A DNA stretch of 64,000 bases from Axinella damicornis (lineage: Eukaryota; Porifera; Demospongiae; Axinellida; Axinellidae), in NCBI GenBank assembly GCA_963931865.1, contig OZ007508.1:16107104-16171103 (forward strand), written 5' to 3'. Position 1 is the first letter of the stretch. Every line of letters starts with the position of its first letter. This document shows, one piece after another, positions 38,196 through 43,330 of this stretch. The position numbers were made by a program, and so were the translations under genes. The notes beneath the pieces are model-generated. The model made no database searches and was not told the DNA's origin. It saw only the letters and a program-made list of their open reading frames with translations.

Positions 38196-41100
38196 ACTTC
38201 TCCTGTTTCATCAGCTGTGTGTGTACTATTGCAATGTTCAGCCTTTGAAGATTGTGAGAGAAAGACTGCTTTTCTCTGCAATGTTCAGGCTCTGAAGATT
38301 GTGAGAGACATTGAAGAAAGACTGCAGGGGAAGTCCCCAAAATCAAGAGGACTTCCACTCTCAATTGAAGGACAAGTACACTCTCTCATCAAGGTAACCA
38401 TGAAGCTAGGAATGGGGCTAAATCTGTAGCCTATATTGTATCAGGAGCCCATAGTGAAAAGGAGCGTCCAACTAGTGTAACCATCAGGTATAGGGTAGCA
38501 CCCCACAGAACTCCTTATACAGATTTGAATTGCTCATGTTTGTTGCCGGCGTGTATAAGGCTGTGCATGATGTCACAGGTGCTCAGTAATTAAAGCGCTA
38601 GCAAGTTCTGAGGTGGATGCACATGGCAAAATTCATTCTACAACTTGAAGAACATCCCCCACAAGCCAAAAGTGTCGCTAAAGTGTTCTTTTGAAGAAGG
38701 CAGCACCACAGACGGCGGCATAGTATCTGGAAAGAAAAACTGTGTACTGATAGCACTCCACAGTGCACTTCCTTCAGAACAAATGTTTCTACATTGTCTT
38801 TCATATCTACATCATCCTTGTAAGTGGCATGAAATGACCGTAACTTCTCTCTTCAGCAGACCCCTGTTGTAGTCACCGTATTCAGACGTATGTAGTTTTG
38901 GTTAGTTCATGTGCTGCTTGGATGCTAGGCACAGTCACAACTCGTGATTGTTTCCTTTAGCGTTTCTGCCGGTTTCCTGCCAAGACCGCGTTTGGGTGAC
39001 GAGAGGTGCTAGTTGCTCCATGAGAGGGCCCAAATGTTGTTGAAGTGACCCTTGGACGATGGAGTCGATCCTCGCTTCGTCACTCAGTTTGAATATACGC
39101 CGGTAAGAATGCTCACTGTCTTGGTGTCACCTGTAAAACTGCTCAACTGACTGCCACGTGGTGCGCCCACGCAGCTCACTGCGCATGCTCCGACCACGCC
39201 TCAAGGTTCAGCCCAAACCTTGACATTGACCTCCTGTCTCATATTAACCTCGTTTGATTCTTCAATCAACCTGCATACCAAAACTCTGGCATGCAGCTGT
39301 AGCTAGAGAACATATGGAAGCAAATGGGGCTCATCTACATAAAAAGGAGCAGTTGAGTTTATTATTAGACTCGTACCGTGGAGCCTGCTTCTCTTCACAT
39401 TTGTATATAGATCAAGGACTTTTACATGAACCTTGTGGTTGTGCACTGTAACATGAGCTTGATCTTCGGAGAGCCTTGAAAGCAGCTGGGCTTCTGGTGA
39501 AAACAGCAAGAGCTATAAGAGTGAAATACAATCATCATGTATACAGGTACATCACATTTCAGTTACAAATGTTCCATTCTACAGTAATGGCACTCAAATG
39601 GTTCGCTCGGCTGGAAGATACTTAGATTATACGTCTGAATTAACAATCTTGTAAACCCACCTGATTTGAGTTGGTCCTTCTCATACTGTAGTCACTTGTC
39701 CTGCTGGCACACTTCCCTCAGTGGATTGCATTCCTGCCCAAGCACTTGATGCCCTCTGGCACATAGTTCCTCGACAGCTTTGCTTCAATTCTTGTTCACT
39801 GGGTGAACTATCTTCAACAGCTCAGCATGCTGCTGGTCACTGACGTCAAAGCCAAAATGGGCCACAGACGACAACTTAGGTTGCTCTTTGGTGAGGGGGT
39901 AGTTCGACTGTACGGAAGACCTAACTAGCTTTTGCCCGTCGGATGTGGTGCAGCTTGTGTCTGTTTTTCAGATCTTTCTGGAGACCCTTTTTCCCCTTGG
40001 TGGCGGTGTTGATAGTGCATTTATAATCTTCCATCCACATTTTAGACATGCTATAGCCTCTAATGGTCAGCCACAACTCAATAACACGCCTCAAAATTTC
40101 CAAGCTGTCTTTATCATCATGAATGTCAACATATCATTATCGATCTGCTCTTTGGTGAGGGGGTAGTTCAACTGTACAGAGGACCCTGCTAGCTTTTTCC
40201 CCTCGGACGAAGCATGCGCTCCCGGAACCAGTTGGTGGATGTCATGGCTGAGGCACCGGCATGGTTGGCGTGTATCCCTAAGCTGGTCCCCAGCTGGATG
40301 ACAAACATTGTTTGGGATGTGCCATAGAGTACACAACTGTGCATCAATGCATCTCAATGGTAGACCCCACTGTGATGACTTAACTTCTGGTAGCAATGTG
40401 TACATATCGTGAGGTGATGGCACTATTTATAGTGAGTACATAGTCTGTTTGGCTGCAGCGATACAGGTTAAACAGGTAAGTAATACAGGCCAAAACAGGA
40501 TCATATCATGTGCAATAACAGTGAGACAACACGTACGTATGTATTGTTTCAGAGTTCAGATATTCTGACACCCACTCTTGATGATTCTTTGTTTGAAAGC
40601 GAATCTCTTCTGGGTACTCCCTAATGCCAGGGCAATGCTGGGGCATAAGCTGCTCTAGGTACAGCTGGACAGATCAAAGCTGTATTCACCACTGGCAACT
40701 GTCTTGAACAATATTTGCCGCAGCACACCACTATCAGCAAAGACGCAGCAGAGATGAGGGCAAGATCCATCAGGAGCATTGACCAACAATTGGCAGGTCA
40801 TGAGGAGGGACTTTCCTGAGGAGCCAGGCTGAGTGTTACTTGTGATCAAAGGAGCCACTGCTAAAGTAGAGCTGTGGCGTTGTTCTCCCACTGGGGGAGC
40901 TTGCTCCTTGCTTGAATTGGGAGTCTTGGCTTCACTGTGAAGCAAAGTATGGTGAGGTGTCTGACATCTTCTACAACGGTTGTTGCTTCCACAACTCTTT
41001 GAGATGTGACCTGGCTTTAGACAGTTGAGGCATAGGTTATTGGAACGAATCACGGTCAGCATTTTGTCGTGTGGAAGCGACTTGAACTGTGGGCAGACAT

Positions 41101-43330
41101 ACAGTGGATGGACTTGAGTTTTGCAGAGAGTGCAATTTGGGATTCCATCTCCAGTACTTGCAGTGAAGGAGGTGACTCCCCTTTGGTTAGGCTTCTTCAG
41201 GTCACGAGGGATCTTCTTCGTATCGCCTGAGCATGTTTCTGATGCTTGAGCACAGAGATTGAAAAACTCCAGAAGCTTGGCGTAATGGGGCACATCGGCG
41301 GAGTCTTGACTGGCCTTTTGCCATTCGAACATTGTGTTCGTGTCCAACTTCAACTCAAGCAACGATGTAATGAATGAGCCAGAGGGCTCATGGCCCATTG
41401 CCTTGAGTGCTCGTAGGTGCTGCTGCACAGTGTCATGGAGCTGTCTCAGCTCCTTTCCTGAGCCTTCCTTCAGGTTAGCCAGTTCATAGATCTTTCTGAC
41501 ATGCGCCTGGTGGATGAGGTGAGGGCGAGCGTAGCGAGCCTTGAGAGAGGCAATCGCTTCCTTGTACTGGTCACCAGTGTGAGACAATCCCTTGATCATC
41601 GTCTTGCCTGAGCCATCTTTGAGTGAGTGGCGCAGGTACACCAATTTCTCGGTAGTGGAGAGATCTGAACGGCCATCCACTGCAATGCTGAATTGTTCCC
41701 AAAAGGTTTGCCAATGCAATAGGTTGCCATTGAACATTGGGACATCAATCTTAGGCAGTTTGACGCCATGAGGTTCTGGTGTGAGCGTTCCACTGGAGTC
41801 AGAAGCAGGACCTGGGTTGTAGAAAAGCTTCTTCACTTTCACTGACATGTCAAAGATCTCTCTGTCCTGCATCTGGATGGTGCCGCAGAGTGGGTCTGAG
41901 GTGTCTGCTGCGATCCCCAGTACTTCACTTCTGAGTTCTGAGAGTTCCCTCTTGAAGTCAGACAGCTGCTCTTGGTAGAGATATACCAGATGGACATCGC
42001 TGGGACTGCCTACTAGTCCAGAGATGTCTTCCTTCGCAGCCGCGAGCCTCGTTTGTAGCTGTGCCAAGTGACGCTCAACAACGGTACGGTCTGAGAGAGG
42101 GGGAGTCTCAGGGGGAGTGGGTGTTGGTCGTGCTGGAGCTGACATAGCTTGCAATCTCATAGAGAGATTCATAATGTCGTCGTCATGCTGGTCGAGCACT
42201 TCTTGCTCTGCCTCAAGTTGGCCTTCTTCATCGACGGCATCCATGATGGCGAGGTGGTGAGTCTTAAAGTTGGCGTCGAGTGTTTCCAACCGCTTAAGGT
42301 ACTGCTGGGCACGACTGGCAACAGATGGATCAGGATCTGCATCCTCCAATTCAGTCACCTTAGTGGCTAACTTGGTGAGGCTGGCCTTTGCCGTGCCTCG
42401 TCGACGTTTATTTGACCACTGGAGTGTGTGGTTCGCACCTTTGTGCAAGTGAGACGAGTACCTTTGTGCGATGAGCTTGCACCTTTGTGCAGCAGAGATG
42501 ATGAGTGTGCACCCTTGTGCAACAGAGCAACAATTTGTGCACCCTTGTGCAACAGAGCAACAATTTGTGCACCCTTGTGCAACAGAGCAACAATTTGTGC
42601 ACCTTTGTGCGGTAGAGACGTCGACAACACTTGTGCACAGACTAGTCCAATGACTGCATGTTGCAGAGACAAGAAAGAACCAGTTGTCCAACAAATTGAG
42701 TAGAGTGCGTCGTATCCGGCTCGAAGGACGTTGAGCTCTTTCTTGTAGAACTAGACAGGCTAGAACGAGATGCTTAGCTAATCAAGAGACAGGCTCTTGT
42801 ACAAATCACTTGGACTTAGTTTACTAAGAAATTCAGCTGACTTCACCCTCCAACAAATCTCTTAGAGCAAATAGCAACAACATGTACATAGCACATAGCT
42901 AAGCAATGAAAAATGAGAAGTGAAGTGAAGTTACAAAATGGTGTGGAGGCATTTATATGGATCAGGGCCCCGGGAGGCTTGCGCAAACAAAGGGTGGAAG
43001 TGAATAGACAATGATGAGGCCAAGTTGAACAAAGAAATTCAACAAAGAGATGTGGAGAATGTAATTAAGATTAAATATTATGCCATACAACAGGAAGTAA
43101 TTAAATGCATGCACTAACAGATTTAGTTTGTGCTTTCATGTAACAATGGCTGTGTACAGTAACTTTTGTCTAACAATTGCAAGGGGTAGGCTTATTTGTT
43201 ATTGAGGGTGGGCATATTATTGGGAGATTATGGTATATATGTGCAGTATCTGTCTTGTTCTCTTCCTCAGGATGCTACTGACGTGAACAATCTGAGTCGT
43301 ATGTACATCGGATGGGCAGCATTTCTTTGA
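235..43330 (+). CDS. ATR: ATR checkpoint kinase, C-terminal part (50 exons)
   Basis: ATR is the PI3K-like Ser/Thr kinase that senses RPA-coated single-stranded DNA in the nucleus and phosphorylates Chk1. I built exons from splice sites and similarity to animal ATR: 235-354, 578-682, 919-1024, 1272-1340, 1937-2025, 2209-2257, 3330-3407, 3619-3686, 4564-4678, 4968-5021, 5441-5524, 5596-5665, 5937-6053, 10431-10483, 11222-11338, 11422-11527, 11714-11787, 15003-15079, 15612-15702, 15798-15863, 16385-16500, 17012-17126, 17210-17274, 17349-17402, 17499-17598, 18089-18132, 18382-18460, 19969-20043, 20210-20316, 20631-20758, 22024-22125, 22396-22506, 22972-23040, 23567-23619, 23834-23867, 24285-24400, 24800-24929, 25734-25823, 26066-26119, 26951-27004, 27434-27522, 28017-28085, 28398-28436, 29085-29141, 36046-36199, 36773-36838, 36967-37052, 37602-37689, 38289-38393, 43271-43330. 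Phases agree except at the 20758/22024 junction. The N-terminal half lies left of the window. Confidence 0.95.
355..440. repeat. GT-rich microsatellite at ATR donor
   Basis: An interrupted (GT)n tract starts at the splice donor after 354 and runs through most of the small intron. GT repeats next to donors can affect splicing, but no effect can be read from sequence. Confidence 0.7.
1640..1913 (+). mobile_element. MITE, AAATTGATGC family, copy A
   Basis: This is a 274 bp element whose ends are inverted repeats of about 28 bp, AAATTGATGCYGAGATTTGG-like. The interior carries GAAGAAGCCTTCYGG-type runs and a shared CTCCAGAAGACCTRAA segment. The same sequence recurs at 24438-24749 and as a partial copy at 17638-17869. 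It has no coding capacity and is a non-autonomous DNA element in an ATR intron. Confidence 0.8.
2258..3329. other. ATR intron without recognised genes
   Basis: This 1.1 kb intron contains only short open frames. The part at about 2840-3200 is noticeably richer in CG dinucleotides than its surroundings. I see no protein family, RNA gene or clear inverted repeat. Confidence 0.6.
3330..6053 (+). CDS. ATR: ATR, HEAT exons between UME and FAT
   Basis: Seven exons (3330-3407, 3619-3686, 4564-4678, 4968-5021, 5441-5524, 5596-5665, 5937-6053). Recognisable stretches include [45 protein letters not shown] and [13 protein letters not shown], which run collinear with vertebrate ATR. The donor after residue block LVRQ at 5524 was chosen over one at 5548 because it keeps the length equal to the vertebrate alignment. 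The segment between 3686 and 4564 looks about 30 residues shorter than in human, so a small exon may have been missed there. Confidence 0.88.
6054..6976. other. ATR intron part before the nested transposons
   Basis: About 0.9 kb of intron contains only short overlapping frames, for example at 6474-6734, with no recognisable domain. No RNA gene is evident. Confidence 0.5.
7463..8009 (-). pseudogene. Transposon-encoded C-terminal exon, decayed
   Basis: Read on the minus strand from an acceptor at 8011-8010, one exon encodes an acidic serine stretch ([15 protein letters not shown]). It continues to [18 protein letters not shown], then YYHYHLSC and a C-terminal basic tail ending near 7463. The Cys/His-rich FIxGNIxxCxGCR pattern resembles domains I have seen in transposon-linked proteins of sponges and cnidarians. 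Two lesions are visible: a one-base frameshift near 7905 and a TGA at about 7652 directly after EEW, followed by further open reading. It is therefore a pseudogene inside the outer element. Confidence 0.6.
8570..8890 (-). repeat. 114 bp coding tandem repeat in pogo-like tail
   Basis: A 114 bp unit is repeated with starts at 8626, 8740 and 8854. It encodes 38-residue Ser/Thr/Pro-rich repeats containing [17 protein letters not shown] and [16 protein letters not shown]. It sits immediately downstream of the HTH segment of the nested pogo-like element, in a different frame. It is probably the linker or tail of the original protein, amplified in this copy. Confidence 0.75.
8893..9174 (-). pseudogene. 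Pogo-like transposase, HTH-psq N-terminus only
   Basis: The ORF begins with a basic [14 protein letters not shown] segment. A pipsqueak/CENP-B-type helix-turn-helix follows, with the words [19 protein letters not shown] and [14 protein letters not shown]. That linker typically precedes the second HTH and DDE domain of Tigger/Jerky-like transposases. Instead, the frame runs out about 20 residues later and a proline/serine-rich tail begins in another frame. The catalytic region is missing. The likely start is the Met at 9174; the frame also contains an earlier Met at 9234. Confidence 0.75.
9490..9680 (-). pseudogene. Upstream exons of the outer transposon gene
   Basis: On the minus strand an exon after a TTACAG acceptor near 9664 reads [16 protein letters not shown] and ends at a GTCTGT donor. 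The next exon is acidic ([20 protein letters not shown]) and ends near 9455, where the inner element has inserted after the donor. The two frames cannot be joined cleanly to the exon at 8009, consistent with decay. The protein family is unknown. Confidence 0.45.
9944..10145 (+). repeat. Degenerate ACAAGGTTG repeat tract
   Basis: Imperfect copies of TACAAGGTTG, TCACAAGGTTG and ATCCTACAAGATTG are strung together on both sides of the outer transposon (from about 6945 and to about 10145). The transposon therefore appears to have inserted into an existing simple repeat. Confidence 0.6.
10179..10206. repeat. Poly-C homopolymer (28 bp)
   Basis: An uninterrupted run of 28 C lies in the ATR intron. 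Similar runs occur at 16847-16873 (G), 26819-26836 (G), 38166-38195 (C), 47540-47567 (C) and 59910-59931 (C). Confidence 0.95.
10431..24400 (+). CDS. ATR: ATR, FAT domain exons
   Basis: Twenty-three exons from 10431-10483 to 24285-24400 encode the TPR-like FAT solenoid that wraps the kinase. Landmarks in order are [114 protein letters not shown] and [14 protein letters not shown]. Exon 19969-20043 uses the upstream of two AGs. That choice restores phase and the LLLIGRW motif. The junction 20758/22024 is out of phase by one base. The introns hold the large minisatellite, the 18/21 bp array and a palindromic element. Confidence 0.93.
11101..11196. repeat. 28 bp perfect GC palindrome between direct repeats
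   Basis: Positions 11131-11158 are a perfect palindrome reading TTAACCGTCGGGGG and its complement. It is flanked by two near-identical copies of a ~35 bp segment (GGTAACCTAAMGTAAAGGGG onward) at about 11100-11134 and 11160-11195. It lies directly upstream of the ATR exon at 11222. No known element was recognised. Confidence 0.8.
11566..11608. mobile_element. Short foldback, TAGTCTCGG family
   Basis: Inverted ends GTCTCGGAACCAGAC and GTCTGGTACTGAGAC are separated by a short loop and flanked by TA. Longer copies of the same family lie at 50865-50973 and 52330-52406. Confidence 0.6.
11910..14091 (+). repeat. GTGCAC minisatellite, 27/29 bp units
   Basis: About 80 tandem units alternate between a 27 bp form (CTACCAGGCTGTGCACTAGG plus CAGTGCA) and a 29 bp form with CTATACCAGG. 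Single-base variants such as CTAAGCAGTG, CTTGGCTGTGCAG and ACCAGACTG recur at fixed spacings. A variant block holding CTAAGCAG, CCAAGCTG, CTAGGCTG and CTGACTGTACAC is present near 12243, 12915 and 13700. This shows a higher-order repeat of roughly 0.67-0.79 kb. The array fills the ATR intron 11788-15002. Open frames through it are a by-product of the repeat. Confidence 0.95.
14092..15002. other. ATR intron segment, nothing recognised
   Basis: Short frames only. One 95-codon frame at 14266-14553 has no recognisable domain and no splice context tying it to ATR. Confidence 0.5.
16847..16873. repeat. Poly-G homopolymer (27 bp)
   Basis: An uninterrupted G run on the plus strand within the intron 16501-17011. 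It has the composition needed for G-quadruplex formation in the ATR transcript. Confidence 0.95.
17638..17869 (-). mobile_element. MITE, AAATTGATGC family, copy B (truncated)
   Basis: It carries the AATTGATGCCGACATTCGGAA end at 17638. The interior is in reverse orientation relative to copies A and C (GGTGCAGCTTCGCTTACAG, GGTCTTCTGGAGCTG). The far terminal repeat is missing, so the copy is truncated. Confidence 0.65.
18461..19468. other. ATR intron segment before the palindrome
   Basis: It contains short frames and a TTTCTTTC-rich tract near 18880-18912. No gene, RNA or repeat family was recognised. Confidence 0.5.
19469..19741. mobile_element. 273 bp near-perfect palindromic MITE
   Basis: The left arm begins ACAAGTAATAAAAAACATTT and includes GATGTAGGGATACC, AAAAAGTAAGGAAACAAGG and GTGAAGTATACAA. 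The right arm is its reverse complement almost base for base, ending ATTACTTGT at 19741. A spacer of about 35 bp (near 19590-19625) separates the arms. The transcript would form a very long hairpin. A related single-arm segment lies at about 23660-23790, and a fragment near 35955-35995. Confidence 0.85.
21001..21830 (+). repeat. Two-unit tandem array (18 bp and 21 bp)
   Basis: About 43 units share the core GAGACCACTACTACATT. They differ in the joining bases, either GCCA (21 bp unit) or TG (18 bp unit), giving a binary-like order of long and short forms. Both lengths are multiples of three, so frames stay open on both strands. Translated, they give [13 protein letters not shown] on the plus strand. 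The array sits inside the ATR intron 20759-22023 with no splice evidence, so I treat it as non-coding. Confidence 0.93.
22507..22971. other. ATR intron, no gene seen
   Basis: It contains an 11 bp G run at 22626-22636 and short frames only. Confidence 0.5.
23660..23790 (+). mobile_element. Diverged single arm of the palindromic MITE
   Basis: GATGTATAGGGATAGCAG, AAAAAGTAAGGAAA and CAGTATACAACCCC match one arm of the 19469-19741 element with substitutions. The second arm is not present. Confidence 0.6.
24438..24749 (+). mobile_element. MITE, AAATTGATGC family, copy C
   Basis: Inverted ends AAATTGATGCAGACATTTGG and, in reverse, ATTGATGCCGAGATTTGGAA enclose about 310 bp. The interior CTCCAGAAGACCTGAA and GAAGAAGCCTTCTG segments are shared with copy A. 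Intronic in ATR. Confidence 0.8.
24800..38393 (+). CDS. ATR: ATR, PI3K-like kinase domain exons
   Basis: Thirteen exons from 24800-24929 to 38289-38393 encode the catalytic core. Visible motifs are the phosphate-loop region ASLQKPKKI (25734-25823), the ATP-binding lysine context [28 protein letters not shown], the catalytic loop [13 protein letters not shown] and the metal-binding HVDFNCLF, both in 36046-36199, and [13 protein letters not shown] at the end. All key catalytic residues are intact, so the product should be an active kinase. The intron 29142-36045 is 6.9 kb and filled with transposon sequence. Intron 38394-43270 is 4.9 kb and carries a retroelement fragment. Confidence 0.95.
25097..25491. 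mobile_element. 395 bp foldback element, GCCTCGTTCCCAG family
   Basis: Terminal inverted repeats of about 80 bp start GCCTCGTTCCCAGTCCCACG and include GCTTTTCGTCGCTGCTTAGT and GGCCTGGTACATTTCCTCAC. A 6 bp direct repeat TATCTA flanks the element (25091-25096 and 25492-25497). There is no coding capacity. Shorter relatives with the same ends lie at 43851-43890, 49175-49245, 49972-50029 and 60547-60594. Confidence 0.85.
26120..26950. other. ATR intron with short CTACATGAGGCCACG repeat
   Basis: Three copies of a ~22 bp TACTACATGAGGCCACGCC-like unit lie near 26545-26610, and a run of 18 G at 26819-26836. No coding region was recognised. Confidence 0.6.
27523..28016. other. ATR intron, no gene seen
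   Basis: One 78-codon frame (27527-27763) overlaps the splice donor but has no recognisable domain. Nothing else stands out. Confidence 0.45.
29459..29593 (+). pseudogene. piggyBac transposase N-terminal exon
   Basis: The ATG at 29459 opens [19 protein letters not shown], followed by acidic DDDLDLM and [14 protein letters not shown], ending at a GTAAGTG donor. The FSTEEVxxxL...DDD...EGSDDEF pattern is typical of N-termini of metazoan piggyBac-derived proteins. A proline-rich repeated segment ([12 protein letters not shown]) follows at 29713-29880. Confidence 0.7.
30265..30390 (+). pseudogene. piggyBac transposase, first core block
   Basis: The plus-strand reading gives [14 protein letters not shown], a stop, then [19 protein letters not shown] and FEITT. 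This matches the INRLPxxRDYWxxNPxxR...MxRxRFxEI stretch that precedes the catalytic aspartates in piggyBac transposases. The tryptophan codon after RDY is a TAG stop. Confidence 0.75.
30476..31090 (-). pseudogene. piggyBac transposase, catalytic middle, inverted
   Basis: On the minus strand the order is [46 protein letters not shown], then [26 protein letters not shown] and [13 protein letters not shown]. This is the piggyBac DDE core: [11 protein letters not shown] holds one catalytic Asp and YFDSFF another. It runs opposite to the blocks before and after it. Frameshifts separate several of the words. Confidence 0.8.
31217..31510 (+). pseudogene. piggyBac transposase, C-terminal block
   Basis: The frame reads [18 protein letters not shown] and continues with a helical stretch [15 protein letters not shown]. 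YNKYMGGVDxxDQ is a signature of the last part of the piggyBac DDE domain. The terminal Cys-rich zinc finger is not seen, so the 3' end is lost or diverged. Confidence 0.75.
31990..32175 (-). CDS. Basic Ser-rich N-terminal exon, unassigned
   Basis: From an ATG at 32175 the frame encodes [20 protein letters not shown], then [14 protein letters not shown] and a tail ending RRS. An acidic/serine head followed by a basic arginine run resembles N-termini of Harbinger-type nucleases, but no catalytic region follows. It is probably a stray transposon exon. A (GTTTC)5 tract lies just upstream at about 32246-32275. Confidence 0.3.
   Translation of the reverse strand: MSLSKFASTSSSSDSDLELLLSTVKRKRARKRLYSSQAQRKYYLPMSSKIASLLQTQTRRS
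32621..33373 (-). CDS. Unknown gene with duplicated N-terminal half-domain
   Basis: Exon A (33373-33209, 55 codons) starts [20 protein letters not shown] and ends NSLILQ at a GTATGT donor. In phase with it, an acceptor TTGCAG at 32721-32720 opens exon B (32719-32621), reading [17 protein letters not shown] and ending at a GTATGT donor. The sequence before that acceptor is itself open from an ATG at 32890. It encodes an alternative half ([17 protein letters not shown] ... VTLQ) that reads straight into exon B. The fold resembles a ubiquitin/PB1-like beta-grasp, which is inference. Further exons were not found. It lies in the 6.9 kb ATR intron, antisense to ATR. Confidence 0.5.
32953..33066 (+). 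repeat. GGGGCATAMCATTGATAGGCGC repeat, copy 1
   Basis: A ~115 bp GC-rich unit begins CAAACGCCCCACC and ends CATTGATAGGCGCATTAACC, with GGGGCA/TGCCCC inverted words inside. Related copies lie at 33544-33648, and a partial 3' part at 33481-33530. Confidence 0.7.
33544..33648 (+). repeat. GGGGCATAMCATTGATAGGCGC repeat, copy 2
   Basis: It starts CAAACGCCCCACC and ends CATTGATAGGCGCATAAC, 16 bp from the splice donor of the RAG1-like exon. A partial third copy at 33481-33530 keeps only the 3' GGTGGGGCATTTACATTGAT part. Confidence 0.7.
33664..34658 (-). CDS. RAG1 N-terminal-like RING/zinc-finger protein exon
   Basis: Start ATG at 34658 follows an in-frame stop. The exon is about 331 codons to a CCAG|GTCTGA donor at 33664. 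Residues ~28-90 contain a Cys-rich zinc-binding stretch: a Cys/His pair (YQCAEH), [16 protein letters not shown], then [12 protein letters not shown]. This follows the spacing of the vertebrate RAG1 N-terminal domain (DV...HPxxFCxNCW...W.PHxxxCxxCN). After a KGGRPRK basic motif, residues ~170-210 form a RING finger ([25 protein letters not shown] ends with CPVCSNQL). Then comes a C2H2-type unit (CDNAQHGC ... HVSKCH). RAG1 has the same zinc-region, RING, ZnF order. No DDE core follows in the window. Antisense inside ATR intron 29142-36045. Confidence 0.72.
35090..35245 (-). pseudogene. Retroelement-like C-terminal fragment
   Basis: The minus-strand frame reads [20 protein letters not shown] then [22 protein letters not shown]. 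The phrase ADKWxQPYSxTMxWLRCxxSFxLLRSAIxCxRGxRSS is a tail I associate with retroelement polyproteins in cnidarian and sponge genomes. Nothing upstream of it is preserved in frame. It lies in the ATR intron. Confidence 0.5.
35255..35515. repeat. Palindrome-rich AACGTAAATACGTTC array
   Basis: Diverged tandem words GTAAATACGTTC, GCGAGAACGT, TTCACTTGATCATAAATAC and CGCGAGAACGTAAATACGTT are chained. Many are self-complementary (GAACGTAAATACGTTC; TTCTCGCGAGAA). No CRISPR-like spacer structure is present. Confidence 0.75.
36200..36772. other. ATR intron with (TCTG)n
   Basis: A GTCTGTCTGTCTG microsatellite lies at about 36391-36421. No gene was recognised. Confidence 0.6.
38166..38195. repeat. Poly-C homopolymer (30 bp)
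   Basis: An uninterrupted C run within 100 bp of the duplicated acceptor of the ATR exon at 38289. Confidence 0.95.
38231..38320 (+). repeat. Tandem duplication of ATR exon acceptor
   Basis: GCAATGTTCAGSCTYTGAAGATTGTGAGAGA occurs twice: at 38231, running into GAAAGACTGCTTTTCTC, and again at 38278, where it forms the real 3' splice site and exon start at 38289. The upstream copy recreates a second AG (38241), a tandem-acceptor configuration. Use of it would insert about 47 bp and shift the frame. Confidence 0.75.
38394..39880. other. ATR intron, mostly unassigned
   Basis: Short frames only. A weakly coding-looking stretch near 39290-39360 (plus) has no recognised family. Confidence 0.45.
39890..40210 (-). 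pseudogene. Transposon ORF fragment with 60 bp direct repeat
   Basis: Two direct copies of TTGGTGAGGGGGTAGTTCRACTGTACRGA... lie at about 39889 and 40151 and flank a decayed minus-strand frame. It reads [28 protein letters not shown] and [11 protein letters not shown], with stops in adjoining frames. ELWxTIRGYSxxxxWMExYK is a pattern I associate with transposon-derived C-termini in invertebrates. The family is not certain. Confidence 0.4.
40655..42694 (-). pseudogene. BEL/Pao-like gag (DUF1759), truncated retroelement
   Basis: A single 679-codon frame. The N-terminal ~90 residues are a Cys-rich repeat ([10 protein letters not shown]). A coiled acidic region follows, then a DUF1759-like gag core ([20 protein letters not shown] ... 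[10 protein letters not shown]). Next come zinc knuckles [14 protein letters not shown] and [14 protein letters not shown] plus [13 protein letters not shown], and finally the start of an aspartic protease ([15 protein letters not shown]) that breaks off. Reverse transcriptase, RNase H and integrase are absent and no LTRs were recognised. It is a 3'-truncated Pao-family copy, antisense in the last ATR intron. Its long open frame suggests recent insertion. Confidence 0.82.
42432..42627. repeat. 30 bp tandem repeat inside gag N-terminus
   Basis: TGTGCACCCTTGTGCAACAG plus AGCAACAATT repeats with a 30 bp period from about 42506 to 42600, with diverged flanking units. In frame on the minus strand it gives ten-residue [10 protein letters not shown] repeats. 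It may lie in the 5' leader of the retroelement rather than in true protein. Confidence 0.8.
43271..43330 (+). CDS. ATR: ATR, FATC terminal exon
   Basis: The last exon follows a CTCAG acceptor and encodes [19 protein letters not shown] followed by TGA. This is the short FATC motif that ends all PIKKs. The MYIGW core aligns with the terminal MYLGW of vertebrate ATR. The preceding exon ends 4.9 kb upstream at 38393, in the same phase. No clear polyadenylation signal was picked out downstream. Confidence 0.95.
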   Translation, partial: DATDVNNLSRMYIGWAAFL

